From Bdellovibrionales bacterium GWA1_52_35 (GTDB lineage Bacteria; Bdellovibrionota; UBA1018), in contig MEPO01000016.1 in the NCBI GenBank assembly GCA_001769805.1, forward strand, positions 1-64,000: a DNA stretch of 64,000 nt. The letters run 5' to 3'. This document shows positions 25,677 through 35,436 of the stretch, piece after piece. Both the position numbers and the translations under genes were made by a program. The number at the start of each line of letters is the position of its first letter. The first letter of the stretch is position 1. The notes under the pieces are model-generated. The model ran no database searches, was not told the DNA's origin, and saw only the letters and a program-made list of their open reading frames with translations.

Positions 25677-28229
25677 GTGAGCACAAATCATCTTCTTAAT
25701 TGGCGTGGGCTAAGATCTTCAAATTACAGTAAGTATTGGATAATACTTATTTTTTCCATGCTAGGCACCACCGCCTGCAGCCCGCAAATCGTAGCACCGG
25801 CCCCCCCAGGGGGAGCACAGTCGAACAATGAAGAGGTAACCATTTCCGCTATAAGCCTCAGTCCGGCTGCCATTACACTTCCAAAGAACAGCGGATATAC
25901 TTACGCCTTCTCAGGCACTGGGGGCGTACCCCCGTATGAGTTCACAGTTTTATCGGGACCGGGGCAGGTCGCATCGAATGGGGTATTTACGGTCGGCGCC
26001 CAGGGGAACACCCAAATAAAAATCACCGATTCGCGTGGCAATACCGCGATCTCCACGATTAACAGCATTCCCTATCTTGCTGATGGCGCAATCCGAGCGG
26101 CCGTGACTGACGGAACTTCGCTCTTCATCGGGGGTGAATTCACCGCAATCCATCCCTATCCCGCTCCCAAGATGGCTGCGATTAATGCCACGACCGGCAA
26201 TCCCGATTTGGCCTTTGATTTACAATCCGGGTTCAACGGTCAGGTCAAGGCAATCGTGACTTCAGGCAACTTCGCCTATGTTGGAGGCCTGTTTACCACT
26301 TACCGGGGAATTGCCGCAAATTACCTCGCCAAAGTGGACTTATCTTCCGGGGAGCTGGACACGACATTCACGCAGGCCACGGGGTTTGACGCTAACGTCA
26401 ATGCCCTGGCCATCCAAGGCGGCGCGCTTTATGTCGGAGGTTATTTTTCACAATATCGGGGTTCAACGGCATCTTCTCTGGCAAAGCTGGACCTGGTATC
26501 AGGTGACTTGGACAGTACCTTCACCCAAGGGACAGGAATCGATAACGAGGTTTACGCATTGGCGGTGAATGACGACGCGCTTTATGCGGGAGGCTGGTTT
26601 TCAACTTACCGAGGAGCATCCGCAAACAATATTGCCAAGATTGATCTTGTTTCAGGCGCGCTGGACACAACCTTCACGCAAGGCGCCGGGTTTGATTATT
26701 ATGTTTCAGCACTCGCTATCCAAGGCGGCGCGCTTTATGCGGGAGGCGCCTTTGGAGAATACCAGGGGACCCCCGCAGAGAGTATCGCCAAACTGGACTT
26801 AACCACGGGCGCATTAGACACCACATTCACGAACCCGACTGCTTTTGACAATTCGGTTGAGGCACTCGCGGTGAACGAGAGCGCAATTTATGTGGGAGGC
26901 TCGTTTTCGAACTACCGCGGAGTAGCGGCCCCGTTTCTTGCAAAGCTGAATTTGGTTTCGGGTGATTTGGATACGACCTTCACGCAAGCCACCGGATTTA
27001 GCGCCAAGATCGGTGCTCTTGCTTTAGATGAAACCGGCCTTTACGCAGGAGGCAGGTTCCTCACCTATCGCGGAGTGCCCGCCAACGGTATTGCCAAACT
27101 GGGCCTGTCATCTGGAATTCTGAACACCACTTTTACGCAAACTGTTGGTTTTAGTGATCCAACCAAAACCAATGTTTCAGTTACCGCGCTGAATTTGAAA
27201 GGAAACACTGTTTACGCTGGCGGCATTTTCTCAACATACCGAGGCACCCCCGCATCTTACATCGCCAAATTCGACTTGGCTTCCGGCCTGCTCGATCAAA
27301 CGTTCACTCAGACGGCGGGCTTTTCGAATTTCGTCCAGGGTCTGGCTCTGGATGGGACCAGCCTCTATGCCGGTGGCCAGTTTACCACCTACCGAGGCTT
27401 GCCAGCCAACTACCTGGCCAAGCTGAATTCCTCATCTGGCAATCTGGATACGGCCTTCTCGCAGGCCACAGGTTTTAGCGGACAAGTGTTTGCCGTTGCC
27501 GCGGATGCAAGCGGTGTTTACGTGGGGGGCTCGTTCACCCTCTACCGTGGTGCAGCGGCCGCGCGCCTCGCCAAGCTCAACTTAGCCACCGGTGATCTGA
27601 ATACTACGTTCACTCAGGCGACGGGAATTAATGCCAATTATGTGAATGCACTCGCACTCAACGACAGTGCGCTCTATGTAGGGGGTAAGTTCACAGCGTA
27701 CCGAGGCACAGCAGCCCTAAACATTGCCAAAGTAGATTTAGTCACGGGAGATCTTGATCCGGCTTTTACCGGGGGTTCAGGATTTAACACCACTGTCAAT
27801 GCACTTGCCTTGAATGAAACTGATCTGTACGCCGGCGGTGCATTTATCAGCTACAAGGGGGCGCCAGCCTACCGCATAAGCAAGGTGGATTTGGCATCAG
27901 GGATTCTGGACACCACGTTTACACAGGCAGCTGCGGGCGCGGGGGGTACTGTCAATACCGTCACTTTGGATGGGAATGACCTCTATATTGGTGGGATATT
28001 TACCACTTACCGAAATGCACCGGCTGTAAGACTAGCTAAACTGAATTCAGCTTCAGGTGCTTTGGATGCAGGGTTCGTTACGGGCACAGGGTTTAATGGG
28101 GCCGTCAATTCCACTTTGAAAGTGGAAAGTTATCTCTTTGTTGGAGGTGCCTTTAGCACCTACAAAGATTTGCTCACACCTGATATCAGTATTTTGGATC
28201 CTTTAACCGGCGACTCGGTTGAATGGTGA
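25677..28229 (+). CDS. Large lipoprotein built of delta-60-like repeats
   Basis: 850 aa. A signal peptide with lipobox TTAC (near residue 35) makes it a likely outer-membrane or surface lipoprotein. After an Ig-like region there are about 13-14 tandem units of roughly 50 residues with consensus [YVGG.F..YRG..A..IAK.DL.SG.LDTTFTQ.TGF], as in the delta-60/DUF5122 repeats, which are expected to fold as a beta-propeller-like array. The GTG at 25677 has GGAAAGG eight bases upstream, better than the TTG at 25650. The repeats are divergent at DNA level. Function unknown; surface adhesion or binding is a guess. Confidence 0.78.
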   Translation: MSTNHLLNWRGLRSSNYSKYWIILIFSMLGTTACSPQIVAPAPPGGAQSNNEEVTISAISLSPAAITLPKNSGYTYAFSGTGGVPPYEFTVLSGPGQVASNGVFTVGAQGNTQIKITDSRGNTAISTINSIPYLADGAIRAAVTDGTSLFIGGEFTAIHPYPAPKMAAINATTGNPDLAFDLQSGFNGQVKAIVTSGNFAYVGGLFTTYRGIAANYLAKVDLSSGELDTTFTQATGFDANVNALAIQGGALYVGGYFSQYRGSTASSLAKLDLVSGDLDSTFTQGTGIDNEVYALAVNDDALYAGGWFSTYRGASANNIAKIDLVSGALDTTFTQGAGFDYYVSALAIQGGALYAGGAFGEYQGTPAESIAKLDLTTGALDTTFTNPTAFDNSVEALAVNESAIYVGGSFSNYRGVAAPFLAKLNLVSGDLDTTFTQATGFSAKIGALALDETGLYAGGRFLTYRGVPANGIAKLGLSSGILNTTFTQTVGFSDPTKTNVSVTALNLKGNTVYAGGIFSTYRGTPASYIAKFDLASGLLDQTFTQTAGFSNFVQGLALDGTSLYAGGQFTTYRGLPANYLAKLNSSSGNLDTAFSQATGFSGQVFAVAADASGVYVGGSFTLYRGAAAARLAKLNLATGDLNTTFTQATGINANYVNALALNDSALYVGGKFTAYRGTAALNIAKVDLVTGDLDPAFTGGSGFNTTVNALALNETDLYAGGAFISYKGAPAYRISKVDLASGILDTTFTQAAAGAGGTVNTVTLDGNDLYIGGIFTTYRNAPAVRLAKLNSASGALDAGFVTGTGFNGAVNSTLKVESYLFVGGAFSTYKDLLTPDISILDPLTGDSVEW

Positions 28230-28293
28230 AATCCTGGTGAGATCTCACTGAAATGCATTGAATATTCGTTTAATTCGATCAGAATCTAGAGCA

Positions 28294-29451
28294 ATGTCCA
28301 AATTAGTTGCGAAGTTGAGGCCGTTAAGAACAAAAATTGATCGCCTTGACCGCGAAATTCTGAAATTGATTTCGGAACGCGCAGATGTCGTTGCTCAGGT
28401 GGGTACGGTGAAGCGACGTCTGGGGCTTCCCATCCGTATTGCTTCTCGTGAAAGAAAAATTCTCCGAACCCTCACTGATCTTAATACCGGTCCGCTGCCC
28501 TCATCGTCCATTGCAGCGATTTTTCATAGTTTAATTGAAGAATGCCGCCGCTTTGAGGCCTCGAGCTGTGAAATCCGTGACAATTCACATTTCGCGCAAT
28601 CCCAGAATCAGGTCAAGACCGTCGCGGTCATTGGCATTGGACTCATGGGAGGATCGCTGGCTCGCGCTCTGTGCAAGTACGCGCCGGAGTATCGCGTGAT
28701 AGGCTTCGATCCAAAATTGTCACGACGTGCGACGACTGAATTTAAATTGACGAACACAATCCAGGAGGCATTACAAGCCGACGTTGTGGCCCTAGCCATG
28801 CCTGTCTCGGCAATTCTTGCCTTTCTCCGGAAAGAAGGAGCTCACCTGCGGCCCGGGACAATTGTCTTTGATCTGGGGAGCACCAAGAAACTGATCGCAG
28901 AGACCGCGAAGCGAACACTTCCGCGAGGGGTATGTTTTGTCGGCGGGCATCCCGTGGCCGGAAAAGCTGTGGGCGGTTTCGCTAACTCTGAGGCGGACCT
29001 GTTCCAGGGGCGGCCCTTCGTACTTTCCGTGGGCTCATCCCCACCTGAGCGCCGGGCGGCGCGCGAAATTGAGCGACTTATTTTGCGAATAGGGGGGCGT
29101 CCTCACCGCATGAACGCTGCTGATCATGATCGGATGCTGGCCCTGACCAGTCATCTGCCTCAACTTCTTGCCACCGCGCTGGCGGCGACTGCCTCACGGA
29201 CACTTGGCAGACGCCTTCCCATTCACGGTAGTGCTTTCTTCGAAATGACCCGAGTGGCGGAGTCAGATTTTGTGGTGTGGAAGGATATCCTCGAGACAAA
29301 CAAACTCTACATTGCAAACATACTGGTTTCCTATCAGAATATTTTACAGTCCTTTATTAATTACGGAGACGGTAGGGCCACCCAAGCTCTTTTCGATGAG
29401 GGGTGCCGATTTCGAAAAAAGCTCCGGCTGAAGAAGGAGTCCTCATGCTGA
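28294..29451 (+). CDS. tyrA: Bifunctional chorismate mutase / prephenate dehydrogenase (T-protein-like)
   Basis: 385 aa. N-terminal chorismate mutase (about 1-90, RTKIDRLDREILKLISERADVV) is fused to prephenate dehydrogenase (Rossmann VAVIGIGLMGGSLARAL, then FDLGSTKKLI and GGHPVAGKAVGGFANSE with the catalytic His). It converts chorismate to 4-hydroxyphenylpyruvate. I chose the ATG at 28294; a TTG at 28258 would add 12 residues. Neither has a clear Shine-Dalgarno. The stop overlaps the next start by seven bases. First gene of the aromatic cluster. Confidence 0.9.
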   Translation: MSKLVAKLRPLRTKIDRLDREILKLISERADVVAQVGTVKRRLGLPIRIASRERKILRTLTDLNTGPLPSSSIAAIFHSLIEECRRFEASSCEIRDNSHFAQSQNQVKTVAVIGIGLMGGSLARALCKYAPEYRVIGFDPKLSRRATTEFKLTNTIQEALQADVVALAMPVSAILAFLRKEGAHLRPGTIVFDLGSTKKLIAETAKRTLPRGVCFVGGHPVAGKAVGGFANSEADLFQGRPFVLSVGSSPPERRAAREIERLILRIGGRPHRMNAADHDRMLALTSHLPQLLATALAATASRTLGRRLPIHGSAFFEMTRVAESDFVVWKDILETNKLYIANILVSYQNILQSFINYGDGRATQALFDEGCRFRKKLRLKKESSC

Positions 29452-30464
29452 TTCTCTTTGAAAAAGACTATACCAAGGCTCAACTCGAGCACGTCATGGA
29501 AAAAGTGAAGGCGACCGGTTGCGAACCCCACCTTGTTCACGGTCTTTTCAAGGTTACGATAAACATCATAGGCGATGACACAAGGCTTGATCCGGAAATT
29601 TTCAAAAGTTATGAAGGTGTTGAGGATGTCATTGCTGTTTCGAAGCCCTTTCCCCTTGTGGGACGGGAGTTCAAGCCAGAGGATACCGTCGTACGGACTC
29701 ACAACGTCACCTTTGGTCCAAACCATTTTGTCGTGATTGCCGGACCTTGCGCTGTTGAAAGCGAAGAGCAGACGTTACGCATCGCCCGAGCAGTCAAGAA
29801 GGCCGGTGCCCAAATTTTGCGCGGCGGCGCCTTCAAACCGCGAAGTTCACCTTATGCATTCCAAGGCATGGGAGTCGAAGGACTCAAGATACTCGACATC
29901 GCACGCAAAGAAACGGGTATGCCGGTGATCACAGAACTCCTCGACGTTCGTGACCTGGACGACATTTGCAACTACGCCGACATCATTCAGATCGGTACAC
30001 GCAATATGTCGAATTTTTCGCTTCTGAAGGAAGTCGGTAAAACAAGGAAGCCAGTCATGCTCAAACGAGGCATGTTGGCTACGATCGACGAATGGCTCAT
30101 GGCGGCTGAATATATTTATCATGAAGGCAACACCCAGGTGATTCTTTGTGAGCGGGGAATACGCTCCTTTGACTCTAAATACACACGCAACATCGTCGAT
30201 CTCAGCGCCATACCCGTTATCAAGCATCTCAGTCATCTTCCAATCAGTGTTGATCCGAGTCACGCGACCGGCCGCCGCGATGCAGTTGGGCCGATGACGT
30301 TAGCCGCTTTGGCGGCGGGCGCAAATTCCGTCATGATCGACGTTCATGACGACGCCGAGAGCGCGCTTTGTGATGGAGCGCAGGCGATCACACCACACCT
30401 CTTCGAAGGAATCATGGCGGGGATTCGCAATCTGTCAAAGGCGCTTGGTAAGGAATTGACATGA
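29445..30464 (+). CDS. aroF: 3-deoxy-7-phosphoheptulonate (DAHP) synthase, type I-beta
   Basis: Condenses PEP and erythrose-4-phosphate, the first shikimate step. 339 aa with an N-terminal ACT/ferredoxin-like regulatory domain (about 1-70) and a TIM barrel (GPCAVESEEQTLRIARA, RGGAFKPRSSPYAFQGMG, SVDPSHATGRRDAVGPM), as in the Thermotoga-type enzyme where tyrosine feedback uses the N-domain. The ATG at 29445 has AAGGAG five bases upstream. Followed by aroA with an ATGA overlap. Confidence 0.95.
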   Translation: MLILFEKDYTKAQLEHVMEKVKATGCEPHLVHGLFKVTINIIGDDTRLDPEIFKSYEGVEDVIAVSKPFPLVGREFKPEDTVVRTHNVTFGPNHFVVIAGPCAVESEEQTLRIARAVKKAGAQILRGGAFKPRSSPYAFQGMGVEGLKILDIARKETGMPVITELLDVRDLDDICNYADIIQIGTRNMSNFSLLKEVGKTRKPVMLKRGMLATIDEWLMAAEYIYHEGNTQVILCERGIRSFDSKYTRNIVDLSAIPVIKHLSHLPISVDPSHATGRRDAVGPMTLAALAAGANSVMIDVHDDAESALCDGAQAITPHLFEGIMAGIRNLSKALGKELT

Positions 30465-31744
30465 CCCTGGCGCTCGACCCCGTTCAGCAAATACAGGGGA
30501 CGATCGAAGTACCCGGGGATAAATCAGTCTCGCACCGTTCTCTGGTTTTTGGCGCGATCGCCGAGGGCGTGACCGAGGTGAGTGGTATTCTCAACAGCGC
30601 GGATGTTCGTTCGACTGAGACCTGCCTCAGTGCTCTGGGGGTCTCCTTCATCCGGCGTGAGGATAAAGTTTTGGTACATGGTCGCGGGCTTCATGGTCTT
30701 CAAGTGGCATCACACGTGCTCGATTGCGGTAATTCCGGGACGACCACTCGGATTTTGATGGGTTTGCTTGCGGGGCAAGCTTTCGATACGGTTTTGACGG
30801 GAGATGAATCGATTCAGCGACGGCCGATGAAACGCGCGGCCGAACCGCTCCGGGAGATGGGCGCGCGCATGGATCTTATCCGAGGGGAATTCGCACCGAT
30901 CACGATTCATGGCAGTCGTCTTCGGAGCATTGACTATTCCCTCAAGGTTGCGAGCGCCCAAGTCAAGACCGCACTTCTCATGGCGGGATTGTATGCTGAG
31001 GGGACCACGACTATCCGGGGGCAAATTGCCAGCCGCGATCACACTGAACGAATGCTTCCTCACTTCGGAGTTAAGCTCGAAATGGCTGACGACGCAATCC
31101 GTATCCGCTCGGGTCAACGTCTGAGCGCTTGCCCGATTCGGGTTCCTGGAGATCCGTCTTCCGCCGCATTCTGGATGGGGGCAGCATGTCTGGTTCGCGG
31201 CTCCACGCTTGAAATCCGTAATGTCTCGCTCAACCCCACACGAATCGGACTCATGAAGGTTCTGGCGCGTATGGGAGCCAGCATTGACGTGGAACAGACC
31301 GAAACCAGCCCCGAACCTAGCGGTCATATCCGAATCTCGGCACCGCACGGGTTGCGCGGAACCGAGGTCCTGCCGAGCGAGGTTCCCTCCATGGTTGATG
31401 AAATTCCGCTACTTGCGGTAATCGCTTCGCAGGCCGAGGGCGAGACCATCGTTCATGGAGCCGAAGAACTCCGTGTCAAAGAGAGTGACAGAATTGTTGC
31501 TACGGTGACGAATCTGCGCGCCATGGGCATAGAAATCGAGTCTTTCCAAGACGGCTATCGGCTGCGCGGGCCGCAACGCCTTGTAGGTGCTAAAATTGAC
31601 TCGTTCCTGGATCACCGGATCGCGATGTCCTTCGCAATCGCAAGTCTGGTTGCCCGAGGTCGTACCGAGATTCTTCGGCCTGATTGCGTGGACATTTCCT
31701 ATCCCGAATTCTTTCAGGTGCTTCAGCGGATCGGCCATGCCTAA
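30461..31744 (+). CDS. aroA: EPSP synthase (3-phosphoshikimate 1-carboxyvinyltransferase)
   Basis: 427 aa enzyme of the sixth shikimate step. Motifs GDKSVSHRSLVFGAIAEG near residue 20, LDCGNSGTTTRILMGLLAG near 88, GDPSSAAFWMGAACLV near 230 and RVKESDRI near 345 are all present, so it looks functional. Overlaps aroF by ATGA, and its end overlaps aroE by eight bases. Confidence 0.97.
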   Translation: MTLALDPVQQIQGTIEVPGDKSVSHRSLVFGAIAEGVTEVSGILNSADVRSTETCLSALGVSFIRREDKVLVHGRGLHGLQVASHVLDCGNSGTTTRILMGLLAGQAFDTVLTGDESIQRRPMKRAAEPLREMGARMDLIRGEFAPITIHGSRLRSIDYSLKVASAQVKTALLMAGLYAEGTTTIRGQIASRDHTERMLPHFGVKLEMADDAIRIRSGQRLSACPIRVPGDPSSAAFWMGAACLVRGSTLEIRNVSLNPTRIGLMKVLARMGASIDVEQTETSPEPSGHIRISAPHGLRGTEVLPSEVPSMVDEIPLLAVIASQAEGETIVHGAEELRVKESDRIVATVTNLRAMGIEIESFQDGYRLRGPQRLVGAKIDSFLDHRIAMSFAIASLVARGRTEILRPDCVDISYPEFFQVLQRIGHA

Positions 31745-32663
31745 GCACACTTTTAAACCACTCGCCGCCGTTATAGGGCATCCCGTATCTCACAGCCTAT
31801 CTCCGGCGATTTTCCGTACCCTCGGCGTGACCTCCTATGACGCGCTTGATATTCTCCCAGAAGAATTGGTGGCATTTACCAATCGTCTTCGCACTGAAGA
31901 CTGGGTCGGTTGTAACGTGACACTGCCACATAAACAAAACGTGATTCCCTGCTTGGATCTACTGACTTCTGAAGCGCAAGACGCCGGAGCTGTCAATGTC
32001 ATCGAGGTACGCAGGCTAAAAAGTGGAGGTCTCGCCCGCCTGGTCGGACATAATACGGACATTTACGGCATTCTTCAGACCTTTAAGGAAAATGGGGTCA
32101 ACCTTCGCGGCAGACGCGGCCCAAGCGGACAAAATGGCCGAAATGGCCGAAATGGCCGAAATGGAAAGACCGCTATCATCTTCGGAGCAGGCGGAGCAGC
32201 CCGTGCTGTCGCTTCCGCCTTGGCGCGCGCAGGAGCGGGTGAGGTTCACGTCTGGGCGCGCCGGCGCAGCCAGGCAAACGCACTTGTGCGACATTGTGCC
32301 GAGCATCTCGCCATACGCTTTCCAAACACCCGTTTCAAAGTATTGGCGCGAGTTCCTGAAAGTTCAGCCGATATTTATATCAATGCAACTCCGCTTGGGA
32401 TGAAGGGGTTCAAAACAAATCGACTCCTGCCGAAACAGGTACGGCGCGGCGCCTGGGCATTTGATCTTGTTTATCGGCCCGAGGACACTTCCTTCTTGCG
32501 CCAGGCAAAAAAAAGAAATTTGAAATGCATCGGTGGCCTGGACATGCTGATCTGGCAGGCGCTGGCGACTCGAAAAATATGGTTCAGACAGCAATCTGAA
32601 CCGTATGTTAAGATCAAACTCAAACGCCGGTTACGATCGATTATTTCCGGCAAGAGATCATGA
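31737..32663 (+). CDS. aroE: Shikimate dehydrogenase, with internal Asn-Gly-Arg repeats
   Basis: Reduces 3-dehydroshikimate with NADPH. 308 aa, with the shikimate-binding IGHPVSHSLSPAIF near residue 13, NVTLPHKQNVIP near 63, a nucleotide-binding IIFGAGGAARAVASAL near 150 and GGLDMLIWQA near the end. Between the two domains (about 125-140) sits an insertion with the tripeptide Asn-Gly-Arg repeated three times, encoded by the 9-bp tandem repeat at 32132-32164, not typical of AroE. The start overlaps the aroA stop by eight bases. The insertion may be a flexible linker. Confidence 0.92.
   Translation: MPKHTFKPLAAVIGHPVSHSLSPAIFRTLGVTSYDALDILPEELVAFTNRLRTEDWVGCNVTLPHKQNVIPCLDLLTSEAQDAGAVNVIEVRRLKSGGLARLVGHNTDIYGILQTFKENGVNLRGRRGPSGQNGRNGRNGRNGKTAIIFGAGGAARAVASALARAGAGEVHVWARRRSQANALVRHCAEHLAIRFPNTRFKVLARVPESSADIYINATPLGMKGFKTNRLLPKQVRRGAWAFDLVYRPEDTSFLRQAKKRNLKCIGGLDMLIWQALATRKIWFRQQSEPYVKIKLKRRLRSIISGKRS
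32132..32164 (+). repeat. 9-bp in-frame tandem repeat inside aroE
   Basis: Three copies of AAATGGCCG plus a partial fourth (AAATGG). The repeat keeps the reading frame at any copy number, encoding Asn-Gly-Arg units. It may vary in number by slippage. Confidence 0.9.
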
Positions 32664-32676
32664 GAGGGAAACTGCT

Positions 32677-33864
32677 ATGAGCCGCCTCCGTTTTTTGACC
32701 GCTGGTGAATCTCATGGAAAATGGCTTGTAGGGATACTCGAGGGAGTGCCGGCCGGACTTCCCGTTTCCCTGGAAACAATCCAAGATGAACTTCAGCGGC
32801 GCAAGCAAGGGCATGGACGCGGCGCTCGTCAAAAAATCGAAACGGACGAATTCGAAATTGCGTCGGGAGTCCGTCAAGGCTTTACTCTTGGGAGTCCTAT
32901 TTCCGTGCTGATCGCGAACCGCGACTGGAAGACCTGGCAAGAGGCGCTGTCCGTAGCTCCGCTGCCTTCAGCAGAAATCGAGCGCTGTCGCGTAGCGATT
33001 CCCAGACCAGGTCATGCAGACTTTGCGGGCGCCCTTAAGTACGGTCACGCCGACATGCGCAATGTTCTTGAACGCGCGAGTGCTCGTGAGACCGCCATGC
33101 GAGTGGCTGTGGGCTCAATCGCCCGCCTGTTTCTCGCCGAAGCGGGCATTACGGTCGCGAGTCGGGTCATTCGGATTGGCGCAGTAGAGTCTCCCGATGC
33201 AGTTTCATCGCCTGAGACATGGCGCAAAATAGCTGACGCATCTCCTGTGCGGTGCCTGGACTCTGATGCCAGTGCCCGCATGGTGCAGGCGATTGATGAG
33301 GCGCAGAAGCAGGGTGACACGCTCGGCGGAATTTTTGAGGTAGCAGCATCTGGACTCCCGATTGGACTTGGCTCTCATGTGCACTGGGACCGCAGAATCG
33401 AGGGTCCGATTGCTCAGGCCTTCATGAGTCTCAACGCGATCAAAGGGGTTGAGATCGGCGGAGGATTCAGCCTCGCGGCGGTTCCTGGCTCTCAGGCCCA
33501 AGATGAGCTTTTACCGGGAGACGAATCTCGGGGCCGTTCATGGAACGCAAGCTATCGGACGAATCACTCCGGCGGAATCGTAGGCGGCATCACGACGGGG
33601 CAGCTTCTTTCGGTGCGAGCCGCGATGAAGCCGATCGCTACTCTCATGCGTCCGCTTAATTCCATTGATCCGCGAACGGGGCTTCCGGCCCATGCCCATG
33701 TCGAGCGCGCTGATGTCTGTGCGGTGCCGGCAGCCGCTGTTATTGGGGAATCATTGCTCGCGCTCGTCCTGGCCGAGGCGGTGCTCGAAAAATTTGGTGG
33801 TGACAGCATGAATGAGATCCTCCCTCGAATTCTTGCGTGGAAAGACCGCCAGCACCTTGCATGA
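32677..33864 (+). CDS. aroC: Chorismate synthase
   Basis: 395 aa FMN-dependent last step of the shikimate pathway. FLTAGESHGKWLVGILEGVPAGLP near the start, RPGHADFAGALKYGHADMRNVLERASARET near 110, and SGGIVGGITTGQ near 290 are family signatures. A GAGAGGG lies upstream of the ATG at 32677, 14 bases after aroE. Overlaps aroK by ATGA. Confidence 0.96.
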   Translation: MSRLRFLTAGESHGKWLVGILEGVPAGLPVSLETIQDELQRRKQGHGRGARQKIETDEFEIASGVRQGFTLGSPISVLIANRDWKTWQEALSVAPLPSAEIERCRVAIPRPGHADFAGALKYGHADMRNVLERASARETAMRVAVGSIARLFLAEAGITVASRVIRIGAVESPDAVSSPETWRKIADASPVRCLDSDASARMVQAIDEAQKQGDTLGGIFEVAASGLPIGLGSHVHWDRRIEGPIAQAFMSLNAIKGVEIGGGFSLAAVPGSQAQDELLPGDESRGRSWNASYRTNHSGGIVGGITTGQLLSVRAAMKPIATLMRPLNSIDPRTGLPAHAHVERADVCAVPAAAVIGESLLALVLAEAVLEKFGGDSMNEILPRILAWKDRQHLA

Positions 33865-34379
33865 AAAACATCATTCTCTGCGGCTTTATGACTAGCGGAA
33901 AAACCACGGTGGGACGTTTGCTAGCAGCGCGTCTCAAGCGCCCGTTTATCGACTTGGACCGTACGATCGAGCGCCACATGGGACATCGCATTCCCACTTT
34001 ATTTGCTCTCCTGGGTGTGAAAAAATTTCGTAAGTTGGAAACGAAAATGCTACGTCAAGTTTGCCGCCGGTCCGGGCAGGTGATCGCTCTTGGTGGAGGA
34101 GCGCTTTTGAACCCTGCGAACCGGGCACTTGTCAGCAGGAAGGGGACACTGCTGCTGCTTGAGGTGCATCCCGCTACCGTAATGAAAAGATTGAGTCCGG
34201 CGCAGAAAGCTTCGCGACCACTTCTCGCTGGTCTATCAGACGCCGCGATTCGAAAAAAAATTATATTGCTGATGCGCCAGCGGCGCGTTGGATTTTCGCA
34301 CGCCATTCATCGCATTCGAACTGATGCCCGATCTCCGAAATTCTTGGCTGACAAGATAGTACGTCTTCTCAGCAGCTGA
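33861..34379 (+). CDS. aroK: Shikimate kinase
   Basis: 172 aa. The P-loop GFMTSGKTTVGRLLA begins at residue 8, followed by FIDLDRTIE (Mg/shikimate Asp), a core RKLETKML region (Glu/Arg contact) and GGGALLNP. Phosphorylates shikimate, the fifth step. Its last 11 bases overlap the convergent aminotransferase gene, so no terminator separates them. Confidence 0.93.
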   Translation: MKNIILCGFMTSGKTTVGRLLAARLKRPFIDLDRTIERHMGHRIPTLFALLGVKKFRKLETKMLRQVCRRSGQVIALGGGALLNPANRALVSRKGTLLLLEVHPATVMKRLSPAQKASRPLLAGLSDAAIRKKIILLMRQRRVGFSHAIHRIRTDARSPKFLADKIVRLLSS

Positions 34380-35415
34380 TTAGCCAGTCAGGGGCCAAGG
34401 CGGCCGCTTTTCCAAACTGGACGTCAAAAAGCATCTCTGAAAGCCGCACAGTGAACGGACCAGGATTCCCGTCTGCAACCTGGTGCGTGATTCCAGTATC
34501 TCCGATACGGGTAAGTGCCACCACAGCAGAGCCTGTTCCACAGGCCAGGATTTCGCTCACACGGCCGGATTGTATGCCCTCCAGAAGGTCAGAAATGGCC
34601 AGGGGCCGCTCCTCCGCGCGCATGCCCAGTACCTTCGCCAGTGCCAGAAGGCTGTCGCGGGTGACGCCCGCCAAAATGGTCTCGCTGAGCGGCGGGGTCC
34701 TAAGCACTTCATCCTCGACACAAAAGAAATTCATTCCACCCAGTTCCTCGATCCATCGACGCTCGAGCGCATCGAGGAATAGCACGTTTTCAAACCCTTC
34801 AGCCTTGGCCTGAAGCATGGCCCGGAGTGCTGATGCGTAATTTCCCGCAACTTTCGCGCTTCCCATTCCTCCCGGAACAGCGCGAACAAAGTCGCGACTG
34901 ACCCACGCTCCTGCCGTTTTGGGGCGGGCAGGATCGAGTTTCATTCCAAATGGCGTCGCTAAGGCCAGAAATAGAAGGTCATCGGCGATTCCGGCCCCCA
35001 GCCTGGAGGTCGTGCCCATCATGAAGGGCCGAAGATACAGAGACCCTGGAAAAACCGGCAAAAGCGACTCACAGCGCAACACCAAAGCCCGGAGTGATTC
35101 AATGAACTGCTGTTCAGGTAAAGGCTCCATGCCGACGATGCGGGCTGAGTGAGCCATGCGTCGCGCATGCATCCCGGGGCGGTATAGGACTGGTCCCTTG
35201 CTTGAGCGGAACGCTCGCAACCCCTCAAATATTTCACTTCCATAATGGAGGCCTTTTGCGGCTGGGCTCAGAATAATGTCGGAGGCGGCGAGAACTTCGA
35301 ACGGTTGCCAACGTCCGCGCTCAAAGCGTGACTGCACCATCCAGGGACAGAACTTCTCTCCGAAGGGGGAATTTTCAAAATCACGAATATCTTCTGAAAC
35401 CTGTAATGTCGCCAT
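34369..35415 (-). CDS. ilvE: Branched-chain-type (class IV) aminotransferase
   Basis: 348 aa PLP enzyme of the fold-type IV, IlvE group. GLHYGSEIFEGLRAFRSSKG near residue 53, FLDALERRWIEELGGMNFF with the conserved Glu, and the catalytic Lys in SAKVAGNYASALRAML (about residue 180) are present. It lies on the opposite strand in the middle of the aromatic cluster, so it may also serve Tyr/Phe transamination; that is inference. The ATG at 35415 follows GAGGG by seven bases, better than upstream in-frame codons. Confidence 0.9.
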   Translation of the reverse strand: MATLQVSEDIRDFENSPFGEKFCPWMVQSRFERGRWQPFEVLAASDIILSPAAKGLHYGSEIFEGLRAFRSSKGPVLYRPGMHARRMAHSARIVGMEPLPEQQFIESLRALVLRCESLLPVFPGSLYLRPFMMGTTSRLGAGIADDLLFLALATPFGMKLDPARPKTAGAWVSRDFVRAVPGGMGSAKVAGNYASALRAMLQAKAEGFENVLFLDALERRWIEELGGMNFFCVEDEVLRTPPLSETILAGVTRDSLLALAKVLGMRAEERPLAISDLLEGIQSGRVSEILACGTGSAVVALTRIGDTGITHQVADGNPGPFTVRLSEMLFDVQFGKAAALAPDWLISC

Positions 35416-35436
35416 ATGCCCACCCTCATGAAAAAT

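Noticed and set aside
25677-28229. Possible CRISPR-like or DNA repeat array
   Set aside because: Units are about 150 bp, diverged and fully in frame; they are protein repeats of a single lipoprotein.
32016-32306. Antisense frame with Ile-Ser-Ala repeats in aroE
   Set aside because: It is only the reverse reading of the 9-bp tandem repeat.
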